Shown: one piece after another, positions 1 through 8,233 of the stretch
How the letters are laid out: each line of letters begins with the position of its first letter
How positions within the stretch are numbered: the stretch's first letter is position 1
Assembly (NCBI GenBank): GCA_023336875.1
Contig: JAMBLH010000216.1
Span: 1 to 12,111 of the forward strand
Origin: Actinomycetes bacterium
Lineage (GTDB): Bacteria; Actinomycetota; Acidimicrobiia; Spongiisociales; UBA5794
Length of the DNA: 12,111 nt
Reading direction: 5' to 3'
Translations under genes and position numbers: made by a program
Notes under the pieces: generated by a model
Told to the model about the DNA's origin: nothing
Seen by the model: only the letters and a program-made list of their open reading frames with translations
Database searches by the model: none

Positions 1-5
1 CACAA

Positions 6-26
6 AGGTAGCGATTCCAACTACCT
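6..26 (-). other. Small hairpin at the window edge
   Basis: AGGTAG and CTACCT (6 bp, 9-base loop) are complementary, and on the minus strand the stem is followed by TTTGTG. This might be a weak last terminator for rpoC, but the window ends here and the stem is short. Confidence 0.3.
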
Positions 27-41
27 CACCCCCCACCCGTG

Positions 42-103
42 CTCTCGCGTACCCAGGGTTCTGGACGGCGCCGAGCGGATCCAGAACCCTGGGTACGCGA
101 GAG
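42..103. repeat. 24-bp perfect inverted repeat downstream of rpoC
   Basis: Arms 42-65 and 80-103 are perfectly complementary over 24 bp around a 14-base loop. The right arm shares bases 98-103 with the terminator-like hairpin, so the two structures compete. No U-tract follows on either strand. It could be a strong bidirectional transcription block or one copy of a dispersed palindromic repeat. Confidence 0.85.
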
Positions 104-130
104 GGGCGACCGTTGTGGTCGCCCCTCTCG
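98..130 (-). terminator. GC-rich hairpin after rpoC, probable terminator
   Basis: A perfect 14-bp stem (98-111 with 117-130) with loop GTTGT begins 18 bases after the rpoC stop. There is no U-tract after it on the minus strand, so it is either a non-canonical terminator or a 3'-end-protecting stem. Read from the plus strand it is followed by GTTTCGC, a poor U-tract. Confidence 0.55.
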
Positions 131-148
131 GTTTCGCAATTGTGTTGG

Positions 149-3100
149 TTACTCCTCGGAGTCGCCGTCCCCAGACGGCGCTGCGGTGGACGCAGCACCG
201 AGAGACGCCAGCCACTCCGCCGGGTCGGCGGGCAGAGCGTCGTCAACAGATTCGACCTCGATCTCACCGAATAGATCGGCGGCCGTCGGCACCTCGGCGT
301 CAGGCAGCATCGGTTCGATCGATTGGTACGTGTCCGAGCCGGTTCCGGCAGGGATCAGCTTCCCGATGATCACGTTCTCCTTCAGACCACGCATGTAGTC
401 GGACTTCGCGTTGAGCGATGCCTCGGTGAGCACCCGTGTCGTCTCCTGGAAGGATGCGGCTGAGAGCCACGAATCTGTCGCGAGCGACGCCTTCGTGATA
501 CCCATGAGCTCAGGACGACCTTCAGCAGGCTGTTTGCCGTCCTCGACGAGTTCACGGTTTGTGTCTCGGAATACCTGACCGTCCACGAGTTCGGCTGGAA
601 GCCACGGACCATCACCGGGGTTTGCAATGCGGACCCTTCGCAGCATCTGGCGGACAATCAACTCGATGTGCTTGTCGTGAATATCGACACCCTGGGAACG
701 GTACACCTCCTGGACCTGGTCAACCAGATAGCGTTGGCATGCTCGCACACCCTGGATGGCGAGCACTTCCTTCGGATCGAGTGGACCCTCTGTCAGCTGC
801 GCCCCCGGCTCAATGATGTCGCCCTCAGAAACACGCAGGCGTGCACGAACGGACAGGTCATACGACGCTACTTCTTCGTCGCCCTCGACGATCGCGATCG
901 TCCGCTGGCCTGTGTCTTCATCTGTTTCGAACTTTACCGCACCACCGGCCTCAGCAAGCAACGCGACACCCTTCGGGCGTCGTGCCTCGAAGAGCTCGGT
1001 CACACGGGGCAGGCCGTGCGTGATGTCCTCTCCAGCAATACCACCGGTGTGGAACGTTCGCATGGTCAACTGCGTGCCAGGCTCTCCGATCGACTGGGCG
1101 GCCATGATCCCCACTGCGGTGCCGAATTCAACCATTGCGCCTGTTGCGAGATCGATACCGTACGATGCTTGGGAGATGCCGTACTTGCTTTCGTCTGTGA
1201 GAGGCGAGCGGACCCGGATCTCCTCCACGTCCGCAAGCTCCTGTATTCCATTGACCGCTTCGCGGTCGAGTGCGAACCCTGCCCGAAGCTTGCGACCGTC
1301 CGGCAGCTCAGCGAGCGCCCGACCGATCTTCACATCCTCAGCGAGGACGCGTCCGATGATCTTGTTCCGGAGGTGGCGAATCGGTTCGCCGTCCTCGCGG
1401 ATCTCGACAAGCAGTCCTGGGTCGTCTGTCTCGTCAGGGTGGATGATGATTTCCTGGCTCACGTCAACGAGACGCCTCGTCAGGTAGCCCGAGTCCGCTG
1501 TACGAAGTGCCGTATCAGCAAGACCCTTGCGTGCACCGTGCGTCGAGATGAAGTACTCGAGGACAGTCAGCCCTTCACGGAAGTTCGCCTTGATCGGCTG
1601 CGGGATAATGTCACCCTTCGGGTTGGCCACCAATCCACGCATACCAGCGATCTGGCGCAGCTGCATGATGTTTCCACGAGCGCCGGACCGGACCATCATG
1701 TCCATAGGGTTGAATGGATCCTCCTGCAGCGTCTCCTGCATGGCGTCCTTCACCTCGTCTGTCGCAACCGTCCAGATCTCAATCAACTCAGAGCGGCGCT
1801 CGTCGTCCGTGATAACACCCTTCTGGTAGAGGCTCTCGACCTTGGCCGCCCTGTCCTCGAAGGCCGCAAGAATCTGCTTCTTCTCGGGTGGTGTCTTGAC
1901 GTCCTGGAGTCCAATCGTCAGGCCAGCCTTGGTTGCGAACTTGAATCCGAGGTCCTTGATGTTGTCAAGCGTGTTCGCAACATCCGGTTTGTCGTAGGTG
2001 TGGATCACCTCTTCAACAAGGGTGCGGACATCAGACTTAATAAGCACCGCGTTCACGTAGGGGAATCCAGGCGGGAATGCCCCGTTGAGAATCGCCCTTC
2101 CAACGGTCGTCTCGGTGAGCCCGTCCGATGGAACAGGTTCATCATCGATCAGTTCCTTGAGCATCGGCTTGAGCTCCGCGTGAACGTCAGCGTCACCAGC
2201 CAGCCAGCCGACTCGCACCTTGATGGGAGCGTGGAGATCAATGTCACCGTTCTCATACGCCATAACAGCTTCGTCAACCGTCGAGAACGCGCGACCCTCA
2301 CCCTTCGCCCCTGGCTTGACCGCGGACAGGTAGTACATACCGATGATCATGTCCTGGGAAGGCGTGACAACCGGCCGGCCGTTTGCTGGCGAGAGCACGT
2401 TGTTCGACGAGAGCATCAGAACTCGCGCCTCTGCCTGCGCCTCGGCCGAGAGCGGAAGATGAACCGCCATCTGATCGCCATCGAAGTCAGCGTTGAACGC
2501 TTCACAGACGAGTGGATGCAACTGGATTGCCTTGCCTTCGATCAATACGGGCTCGAATGCCTGGATACCGAGTCGGTGAAGCGTAGGAGCGCGGTTCAGC
2601 AGCACGGGGTGCTCCTGGATCACGTCGCCAAGCACGTCCCACACCTGGGCACGACGCCTCTCAACCATTCGCTTCGCTGCCTTGATGTTCTGGGCAAGGT
2701 CGAGATCAACGAGTCGCTTCATCACGAAAGGCTTGAAGAGCTCGAGAGCCATGATCTTTGGCAGACCGCACTGATGCAAACGAAGTTGAGGACCAACGAC
2801 GATCACGGAACGTCCCGAGTAGTCGACTCGCTTTCCCAGGAGGTTCTGACGGAACCGTCCCTGCTTTCCCTTCAGCATGTCAGACAGTGACTTGAGCGGA
2901 CGGTTTCCCGGTCCGGTCACGGCACGGCCACGTCGCCCGTTGTCGAACAAAGCGTCAACTGACTCCTGAAGCATCCGCTTCTCGTTGTTGACAATGATTT
3001 CTGGTGCGCCAAGATCGATCAGTCGCTTGAGCCTGTTGTTGCGGTTGATCACCCTGCGATACAGGTCGTTCATGTCTGAAGTGGCGAACCTGCCACCATC

Positions 3101-4087
3101 GAGCTGGACCATTGGGCGGAGATCCGGCGGGATCACCGGCACGGCTTCGAGGATCATTCCCGACGGATCGTTCTTCCCGTCTGCGAATGGTTGCACGACC
3201 TTGAGGCGCTTCTGCGCCCTCTGCCTGCGTTGCTGGCTCCGAGGGTCGACCAGGTCCTCGCGCAACTTCTCAACTTCCGCCTGGAGGTCCATGCGGTTGA
3301 TGAGGTCCTTTACGTACTCGGCACCCATGCCTCCGGTGTAGTACTCGCCATAGCGATCGACGATCTCACGCCACAACTGTTCCGACTCCACCAGTTCACG
3401 CGGCTTCATGGCCTTGAAGGTATCAAAGGCCTCATCGAGGAGATCGATCTCAACCTGGGCGCGTTCGTCCCTGTCCTTGATCTCGCGCTCGACTTCCTTC
3501 TTGCGAGCGTTTATCTCCGTCGTCTTCGCTCCGGCATCCTCCATCTGGGCAAGCTCGGCCTCGAGACGCTCAAGCCTGGCTTCCTTCCACTCCTCGAGTT
3601 CCTCGCTGATGAGGATTCGCTCGTGTCGGGCAGCCTCTTCCAGATCCGGGAGGTCCTTTGTCCGCTTGTCCGCATCAACGTCGGTGACGAGGTAGGCAGC
3701 AAAGTAGATGACCTTTTCAAGATCCTTTGGTGACATGTCGAGGAGGTAGCCCAAACGGCTGGGGACTCCTTTGAAGAACCAGATATGGGTAACTGGAGCT
3801 GCAAGCTCGATGTGACCCATCCGCTCGCGCCGTACCTTCGCACGAGTTACCTCGACGCCGCACCGCTCACAAACGACTCCGCGGAACCGCACACGCTTGT
3901 ACTTGCCGCAATAGCACTCCCAGTCCCGCGTGGGACCGAAGATGCGTTCATCGAAAAGGCCGTCCTTCTCAGGCTTCAGCGTTCGGTAGTTGATCGTTTC
4001 GGGCTTCTTCACCTCACCGTATGACCAGGCACGAACCTGGTCCGACGATGCAAGGCTGATCTTTAGTTCATCGAAAACCTGTGCCAC
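149..4087 (-). CDS. rpoC: RNA polymerase beta' subunit lacking the second zinc site
   Basis: RpoC carries the catalytic magnesium site of RNA polymerase. The 1312-residue product is complete. The N-terminal zinc site is intact (C58, C60, C73, C76). Residues 140-224 are the charged coiled-coil insertion typical of actinobacteria. The catalytic loop NADFDGD is at 532-538 (D534, D536, D538), and the bridge helix and trigger loop region shows AAQSIGEPGTQLTMRTFHTGG with R1010 and H1013. The second zinc site, which in E. coli uses C814, C888, C895 and C898, has lost all four cysteines: they align with T887, D965, S972 and S975, with the 7- and 3-residue spacing kept. The surrounding sequence is otherwise well conserved, so this is not a damaged gene. 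The start is GTG. A low-complexity acidic end (SGDGDSEE) closes the protein. Confidence 0.98.
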   Translation of the reverse strand: MAQVFDELKISLASSDQVRAWSYGEVKKPETINYRTLKPEKDGLFDERIFGPTRDWECYCGKYKRVRFRGVVCERCGVEVTRAKVRRERMGHIELAAPVTHIWFFKGVPSRLGYLLDMSPKDLEKVIYFAAYLVTDVDADKRTKDLPDLEEAARHERILISEELEEWKEARLERLEAELAQMEDAGAKTTEINARKKEVEREIKDRDERAQVEIDLLDEAFDTFKAMKPRELVESEQLWREIVDRYGEYYTGGMGAEYVKDLINRMDLQAEVEKLREDLVDPRSQQRRQRAQKRLKVVQPFADGKNDPSGMILEAVPVIPPDLRPMVQLDGGRFATSDMNDLYRRVINRNNRLKRLIDLGAPEIIVNNEKRMLQESVDALFDNGRRGRAVTGPGNRPLKSLSDMLKGKQGRFRQNLLGKRVDYSGRSVIVVGPQLRLHQCGLPKIMALELFKPFVMKRLVDLDLAQNIKAAKRMVERRRAQVWDVLGDVIQEHPVLLNRAPTLHRLGIQAFEPVLIEGKAIQLHPLVCEAFNADFDGDQMAVHLPLSAEAQAEARVLMLSSNNVLSPANGRPVVTPSQDMIIGMYYLSAVKPGAKGEGRAFSTVDEAVMAYENGDIDLHAPIKVRVGWLAGDADVHAELKPMLKELIDDEPVPSDGLTETTVGRAILNGAFPPGFPYVNAVLIKSDVRTLVEEVIHTYDKPDVANTLDNIKDLGFKFATKAGLTIGLQDVKTPPEKKQILAAFEDRAAKVESLYQKGVITDDERRSELIEIWTVATDEVKDAMQETLQEDPFNPMDMMVRSGARGNIMQLRQIAGMRGLVANPKGDIIPQPIKANFREGLTVLEYFISTHGARKGLADTALRTADSGYLTRRLVDVSQEIIIHPDETDDPGLLVEIREDGEPIRHLRNKIIGRVLAEDVKIGRALAELPDGRKLRAGFALDREAVNGIQELADVEEIRVRSPLTDESKYGISQASYGIDLATGAMVEFGTAVGIMAAQSIGEPGTQLTMRTFHTGGIAGEDITHGLPRVTELFEARRPKGVALLAEAGGAVKFETDEDTGQRTIAIVEGDEEVASYDLSVRARLRVSEGDIIEPGAQLTEGPLDPKEVLAIQGVRACQRYLVDQVQEVYRSQGVDIHDKHIELIVRQMLRRVRIANPGDGPWLPAELVDGQVFRDTNRELVEDGKQPAEGRPELMGITKASLATDSWLSAASFQETTRVLTEASLNAKSDYMRGLKENVIIGKLIPAGTGSDTYQSIEPMLPDAEVPTAADLFGEIEVESVDDALPADPAEWLASLGAASTAAPSGDGDSEE

Positions 4088-4094
4088 TTATTCG

Positions 4095-4099
4095 CTCCC
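4095..4099 (-). promoter_or_regulatory. rpoC ribosome binding site that decides a GTG start
   Basis: The mRNA reads GGGAG seven bases before the GTG codon at 4087, inside the 38-base rpoB-rpoC gap. Confidence 0.65.
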
Positions 4100-4125
4100 G
4101 CTCTCAAAGTTCTCTGGTGGTGTTG

Positions 4126-7100
4126 CTAGACGATTACGTCGAGTTCTGGTCGCTCGGGTCGAGAGATGTCGATTCCAAGGCTTGCTGCAGTTCGGAATAC
4201 ATCGTCCTCAAGATCCTTGAGCTCGACTTCCTCACCAGCTGACAGCATCTCGACGTTGAGTCCAAGGGACTGCATCTCCTTGATCAGCACCTTGAACGAC
4301 TCAGGGATGCCTGGTTCAGGGATGTTCTCGCCCTTGACGATTGCCTCGTAGACCTTGACGCGTCCTCGAACATCGTCGGACTTGATAGTCAGGAGTTCCT
4401 GGAGAGCGTACGCAGCGCCGTATGCCTCAAGTGCCCACACTTCCATCTCGCCAAAGCGCTGGCCGCCGAACTGGGCCTTACCGCCCAGAGGCTGTTGCGT
4501 GATCATTGAGTAGGGGCCGGTCGACCTTGCGTGGATCTTGTGATCGACAAGGTGGACAAGCTTCAGGATGTACATGTAGCCAACCGTTATCGGCGAATCG
4601 AATGGTTCGCCCGTCCGTCCGTCGAAGAGTTGGGTCTTGCCCTCATCGTTGATGACCTGGACACCGTCACGATTCGGGAGGGATTTGGAGAGCAGCTTGA
4701 GCACCTCGTCCTCGTGGGCACCGTCGAACACCGGAGTCGCGACGCGCGTCCATGGCTCGCCACCGCCAGATGCAGGACTCTCCAGGTCGTCGAACGCCTC
4801 CCAGCCAGTCGCAGCAGACCAACCAAGGTGCGTTTCGAGCACCTGGCCCAGGTTCATGCGCGAGGGAACTCCCAGCGGTGACAGGATGATGTCAACGGGT
4901 GTGCCGTCGGCAAGATGTGGCATGTCCTCTTCTGGGAGGATCTTTGCAATGACACCCTTGTTGCCATGACGGCCAGCAAGCTTGTCACCCGCAGATATCT
5001 TTCTCTGCTTCGCAACGTAGACGCGGACGAGTTCGTTCATACCAGGAGGGAGGTCGTATCCATCCTCACGACTGAACTCCTTGACCGCAATGGCCTTGCC
5101 CGACTCACCATGTGGCACCTTGAGAGAGACGTCGCGAACCTCGCGGGCCTTCTCACCAAAGATGGCACGAAGGAGGCGCTCCTCCGGTGTCAGTTCCGTC
5201 TCGCCCTTAGGCGTGACCTTTCCAACGAGATAGTCACCAGGGCCGACGTCGGCTCCGATACGGATGATGCCGCGCTCGTCGAGATCCATAAGAACCTCTT
5301 CAGCAACGTTCGGAATGTCTCTTGTGATCTCTTCCGCGCCGAGCTTGGTGTCCCGCGCCTCGATCTCATGCTCTTCTATGTGGATCGAGGAGAGGATGTC
5401 GTCCTTGACAAGCCTCTCCGAGATGATGATCGCATCCTCGAAGTTGTATCCGTCCCACGGCATGAATGCCACCATGAGGTTCCGTCCGAGAGCGAGTTCA
5501 CCGCCATCAGTTGATGCGCCATCAGCGAGAGCGTCACCGACTTTCACCTTCTGACCCTCGACCACGATCGGTTTCTGGTTGATACAGGTTCCCTGGTTGG
5601 AACGTTCGAACTTGTCGAGATCGAATGTGTGCTTCTTGTTCGCGCCTGTCTCTTTGACGATGATCTGGGTTCCCGTGACCTCGACAACCTCGCCGTTTAC
5701 GGGCGAGACGATGACCTCACCGGAGTCCTTGGCAGCACGCTCCTCCATGCCGGTACCGACGAGGGGTGCGTCTGATGTGATCAGCGGAACCGCCTGACGT
5801 TGCATGTTTGAGCCCATGAGGGCCCTGTTCGCATCGTCATGCTCGAGGAACGGAATCAATGATGTAGCGATCGAGACGACCTGCTTGGGCGAGACGTCCA
5901 TGTAGTCAACCTGGTCCGCGGGGACCGTGTCGACCTCGCCACCGGTTTTACGGACGAGCACACGATCCTTGGTGAATCTCCCGTCGTCATTGAGTGGGGC
6001 GTTCGCCTGGGCAATGACGTGGCCCTCTTCGGCTGCAGCAGTCAGGTAGTCAATCGTCTTGGAGACCTTGCCATTCGTCACACGACGATACGGAGTCTCG
6101 ATGAAACCGAAACGATTCACCCTTGCATAGGAGGCAAGCGATCCGATAAGTCCGATGTTCGGACCTTCGGGTGTTTCGATGGGGCACATACGGCCGTAGT
6201 GCGACGGATGGACATCTCTTACCTCGAAGCCAGCGCGCTCTCGAGAAAGACCACCTGGTCCAAGAGCCGAGAGTCGGCGACGGTGGGTAATCGATGCGAG
6301 AGGATTCGGCTGATCCATGAACTGACTCAGCTGCGACGTTCCGAAGAACTCCTTGATCGAAGCCACGACCGGACGGATGTTGATCAAGGTCTGAGGCGTA
6401 ATGGCCTCCGGATCCTGGGTTGTCATCCGCTCCCGGACAACGCGCTCGAGGCGGGTCAATCCAACACGAATCTGGTTCTGGATCAACTCGCCAACGGTGC
6501 GGATCCGCCGATTCTGGAAGTTGTCGATGTCGTCGACCCTGTAGCCCTCGGTTCCTTCCTTGAGGTTCATCAGGTACTTGATCGTGTTGACCATGTCCTC
6601 ATCGGTGATCAGACCCTGCTCGTCCGCCCTGAAGTTGTCCATGAGATCAATCGAGGCATCTCCGCCAAGTTTCTGATTGACCTTGTAGCGGCCAACGCGG
6701 GTGAGGTCATACCTCTTTGGCGTGCGGAACAACGTCTTGATGAGGCTGCGTGCAGATTCAACTGTTGTGAGTTCACCTGGCCTCAGCTTCCGGTAGAGAT
6801 CCAGAAGAGCCTCGTCCTTGGTGGATGTCGGGTCCTTCTCCAGGGTGTTGCGCACGAGCTCGGAATCACCCAGCAGTTCGATGATCTCCTCATCGGTCTC
6901 AGCAATTCCAAGGGCGCGGAGGAAAGTCGACACGAACTGACGGCGCTTGCGGTCGACGCGAACACCAATGGTGTCCTTCTTGTCGATGTCGAACTCAAGC
7001 CAGGCACCTCGACCAGGAATGACCTTCGAGGCGTATACCGGACGGCCGGACGTCTTGTCGACTGTTCTGTCGAAGTACACGCCTGGGCTGCGAACCAGCT

Positions 7101-7491
7101 GACTGACGACGACCCTCTCTGTGCCGTTGATGATGAACGTACCGTTCTGGGTCATCATCGGGAAGTCGCCGAGGAAGACCTGCTGCTCCTTTATTTCACC
7201 TGTCTCCTTGTTGAGGAACCTGGCTGTGACGAAGAGAGGGCGCGAGTAATTTGAGTCGCGGTCCTTTGCCTCTTCGATTGTCAGCGGCGGTTCCTCGAAC
7301 CGATGGTCTGTGAGTTCGAGGGCGAGGTTGCCGGTGAAGTCCTCAATCGGCGATACCTCATCGAACATTTGCTTAAGTCCGGAATCAAGAAAGGCGGCGA
7401 AAGATTCTCTCTGTACGTCTAGGAGACCTGGAATCTCCTGAACCTGGGGAATCTTTGCGAACGATAGCCTCTGGGAACGCGCACGAGCCAA
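4126..7491 (-). CDS. rpoB: RNA polymerase beta subunit
   Basis: RpoB forms one half of the RNA polymerase catalytic cleft and binds the RNA-DNA hybrid and rifamycins. The 1121-residue product is complete and slightly short for an actinobacterium. The rifampicin region is at 384-410 (GTSQLSQFMDQPNPLASITH, then RRRLSAL). Residues matching E. coli Q513, D516, H526 and S531 are wild type (Q390, D393, H403, S408), so susceptibility is expected; the position of N518 is Pro395. Further family motifs are GPNIGLIGSL, GYNFEDAIIISERL, GRHGNKG (840-846), DIILSPLGVPSRMNLGQ and FGGQRFGEMEVWALEAYGA, which contacts beta'. The start is TTG with a strong ribosome binding site. rpoC follows after 38 bases. Expression is probably from the promoter at 7643-7671. 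Confidence 0.98.
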   Translation of the reverse strand: MARARSQRLSFAKIPQVQEIPGLLDVQRESFAAFLDSGLKQMFDEVSPIEDFTGNLALELTDHRFEEPPLTIEEAKDRDSNYSRPLFVTARFLNKETGEIKEQQVFLGDFPMMTQNGTFIINGTERVVVSQLVRSPGVYFDRTVDKTSGRPVYASKVIPGRGAWLEFDIDKKDTIGVRVDRKRRQFVSTFLRALGIAETDEEIIELLGDSELVRNTLEKDPTSTKDEALLDLYRKLRPGELTTVESARSLIKTLFRTPKRYDLTRVGRYKVNQKLGGDASIDLMDNFRADEQGLITDEDMVNTIKYLMNLKEGTEGYRVDDIDNFQNRRIRTVGELIQNQIRVGLTRLERVVRERMTTQDPEAITPQTLINIRPVVASIKEFFGTSQLSQFMDQPNPLASITHRRRLSALGPGGLSRERAGFEVRDVHPSHYGRMCPIETPEGPNIGLIGSLASYARVNRFGFIETPYRRVTNGKVSKTIDYLTAAAEEGHVIAQANAPLNDDGRFTKDRVLVRKTGGEVDTVPADQVDYMDVSPKQVVSIATSLIPFLEHDDANRALMGSNMQRQAVPLITSDAPLVGTGMEERAAKDSGEVIVSPVNGEVVEVTGTQIIVKETGANKKHTFDLDKFERSNQGTCINQKPIVVEGQKVKVGDALADGASTDGGELALGRNLMVAFMPWDGYNFEDAIIISERLVKDDILSSIHIEEHEIEARDTKLGAEEITRDIPNVAEEVLMDLDERGIIRIGADVGPGDYLVGKVTPKGETELTPEERLLRAIFGEKAREVRDVSLKVPHGESGKAIAVKEFSREDGYDLPPGMNELVRVYVAKQRKISAGDKLAGRHGNKGVIAKILPEEDMPHLADGTPVDIILSPLGVPSRMNLGQVLETHLGWSAATGWEAFDDLESPASGGGEPWTRVATPVFDGAHEDEVLKLLSKSLPNRDGVQVINDEGKTQLFDGRTGEPFDSPITVGYMYILKLVHLVDHKIHARSTGPYSMITQQPLGGKAQFGGQRFGEMEVWALEAYGAAYALQELLTIKSDDVRGRVKVYEAIVKGENIPEPGIPESFKVLIKEMQSLGLNVEMLSAGEEVELKDLEDDVFRTAASLGIDISRPERPELDVIV

Positions 7492-7498
7492 CGCGGAT

Positions 7499-7506
7499 CC
7501 TCCTCT
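7499..7506 (-). promoter_or_regulatory. rpoB ribosome binding site that decides a TTG start
   Basis: The mRNA reads AGAGGAGG seven bases before the TTG at 7491, a near-perfect match to the 16S rRNA end. It supports the TTG start although no ATG is near. Confidence 0.85.
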
Positions 7507-7642
7507 TATAGACGATGCAACAGCACAGGGCTAGGAGCAGTGAAACGGGTGAACAAGAGAGGATAGCACGAAATGGGGATAGCGCACCACTAACCCGCCA
7601 CTATCTGGAGCGGATCGAAAAAGTTCTTCAACTGTGTCTGCG

Positions 7643-7671
7643 AGGATACAGGGAAGTGCGCGAAATTTCAA
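7643..7671 (-). promoter_or_regulatory. Promoter for rpoB-rpoC
   Basis: On the minus strand TTGAAA (7666-7671) and TATCCT (7643-7648) are separated by exactly 17 bases, matching a housekeeping sigma promoter at 5/6 and 4/6 positions. Transcription would start near 7636, giving a leader of about 145 nt. A second TATCCT preceded by TG (7560-7568) might be an extended -10 but has no -35 partner. A promoter here would let rpoBC be expressed independently of rplJL. Confidence 0.6.
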
Positions 7672-7682
7672 GCAATGGTGAT

Positions 7683-7730
7683 CAGTTTTCAGTTCACAGT
7701 TCATAATTTCACAGTTCACAGTTCACAGTC
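7683..7730. repeat. Heptamer tandem repeat CAGTTCA in two blocks
   Basis: On the plus strand the units CAGTTTT, CAGTTCA, CAGTTCA stand at 7683-7703. After eight bases the units CAGTTCA, CAGTTCA, CAGTC stand at 7712-7730. The block lies between the UUCG hairpin and the rpoB promoter. The reverse complement of the unit recurs just after rplK (10648-10662). Confidence 0.8.
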
Positions 7731-7740
7731 AGAAATTGAC

Positions 7741-7778
7741 ACAGAGAAGGGAGCTGCCGAAGCAACTCCCCTCTCTGT
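7741..7778 (-). terminator. Perfect 17-bp UUCG hairpin between rplL and rpoB (attenuator or processing site)
   Basis: The minus-strand RNA folds into a 17-bp stem without mismatch (two G-U pairs) closed by a UUCG tetraloop, starting 68 bases after the rplL stop. It is followed by GUCAAUUUC, which is only a weak U-tract. In E. coli the same spacer holds a partial terminator and an RNase III site that set the ratio of L7/L12 to RNA polymerase. This hairpin probably does one of these jobs. Complete termination is less likely to matter, because a separate promoter appears to follow. Confidence 0.75.
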
Positions 7779-7825
7779 CGTATGTCGATTGTCGTACGTC
7801 GTCTGTCCGCGGAGCTGTCGTCTGT
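7777..7825. repeat. Heptamer tandem repeat GTCGTNN after rplL
   Basis: Four tandem 7-bp units, GTCGTAT, GTCGATT, GTCGTAC and GTCGTCT, run from 7777 to 7804 on the plus strand, and a further copy of GTCGTCTGT lies at 7817-7825. The first unit overlaps the outer base pairs of the neighbouring hairpin. Confidence 0.65.
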
Positions 7826-7846
7826 ACGCGAACCTTCGCTTCGCTG

Positions 7847-8233
7847 CTACTTGAGTTCCACCGAGGCGCCGGCTGCCTCGAGGGCCTCCTTGGCCTTTTC
7901 GGCTGTCTCCTTGTCTGCGCCTTCGATGATCGGAGAAGGTGCGTCGTCAACGAGCGCCTTGGCTTCCTTGAGACCCAGGCTCGTGAGGCTACGAACCTCT
8001 TTGATCACCTGGATCTTCTTTTCGCCAGCTCCGGTGAGCACGACGTCGAACTCGTCCTGCTCCTCCTCGGCTGCTCCACCGGCATCTCCGCCTGCGGGCG
8101 CAGCGGCAACTGCGACTGGCGCAGCTGCGGTGACATCGAACTTCTCTTCGAATGCTTTAAGGAACTCGGACAGCTCGAGGACGGACATCTCCTCGAACGT
8201 TTCGAGCAACTTCTCTGTTGTCGTCTTGGCCAT
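7847..8233 (-). CDS. rplL: 50S ribosomal protein L7/L12
   Basis: L7/L12 dimers form the flexible ribosomal stalk that recruits EF-G, EF-Tu, IF2 and release factors and stimulates their GTPase activity. The 128-residue product has the normal three parts: an N-terminal dimerisation domain that binds L10 (about 1-35, LLETFEEMSVLELSEFLKAF), an alanine/glycine-rich hinge (about 36-58), and the factor-binding C-terminal domain (about 60-128) with EFDVVLTGAGEKKIQVIKEVR and LGLKEAKALVDDAP. The ATG overlaps the rplJ stop by one base, and its GAGGAG ribosome binding site lies inside the acidic end of rplJ (8239-8244). A coupled start with an independent strong site fits the need for several L7/L12 copies per L10. 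Confidence 0.98.
   Translation of the reverse strand: MAKTTTEKLLETFEEMSVLELSEFLKAFEEKFDVTAAAPVAVAAAPAGGDAGGAAEEEQDEFDVVLTGAGEKKIQVIKEVRSLTSLGLKEAKALVDDAPSPIIEGADKETAEKAKEALEAAGASVELK

Noticed and set aside
668..2890. 740-codon open frame on the plus strand opposite rpoC
   Set aside because: It is antisense to a fully conserved RpoC, its sequence has no recognisable domain, and its composition (rich in Arg, His, Leu, Asp) is what the complement of rpoC codons gives.
6019..7254. 411-codon open frame on the plus strand opposite rpoB
   Set aside because: Antisense shadow of conserved rpoB codons, with no domain or ribosome binding site that I can recognise.
7531..7719. 62-codon minus-strand frame in the rplL-rpoB spacer
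   Set aside because: Its start lies in the CAGTTCA repeat and it crosses the rpoB promoter; the repetitive MNCE start is a repeat artefact.
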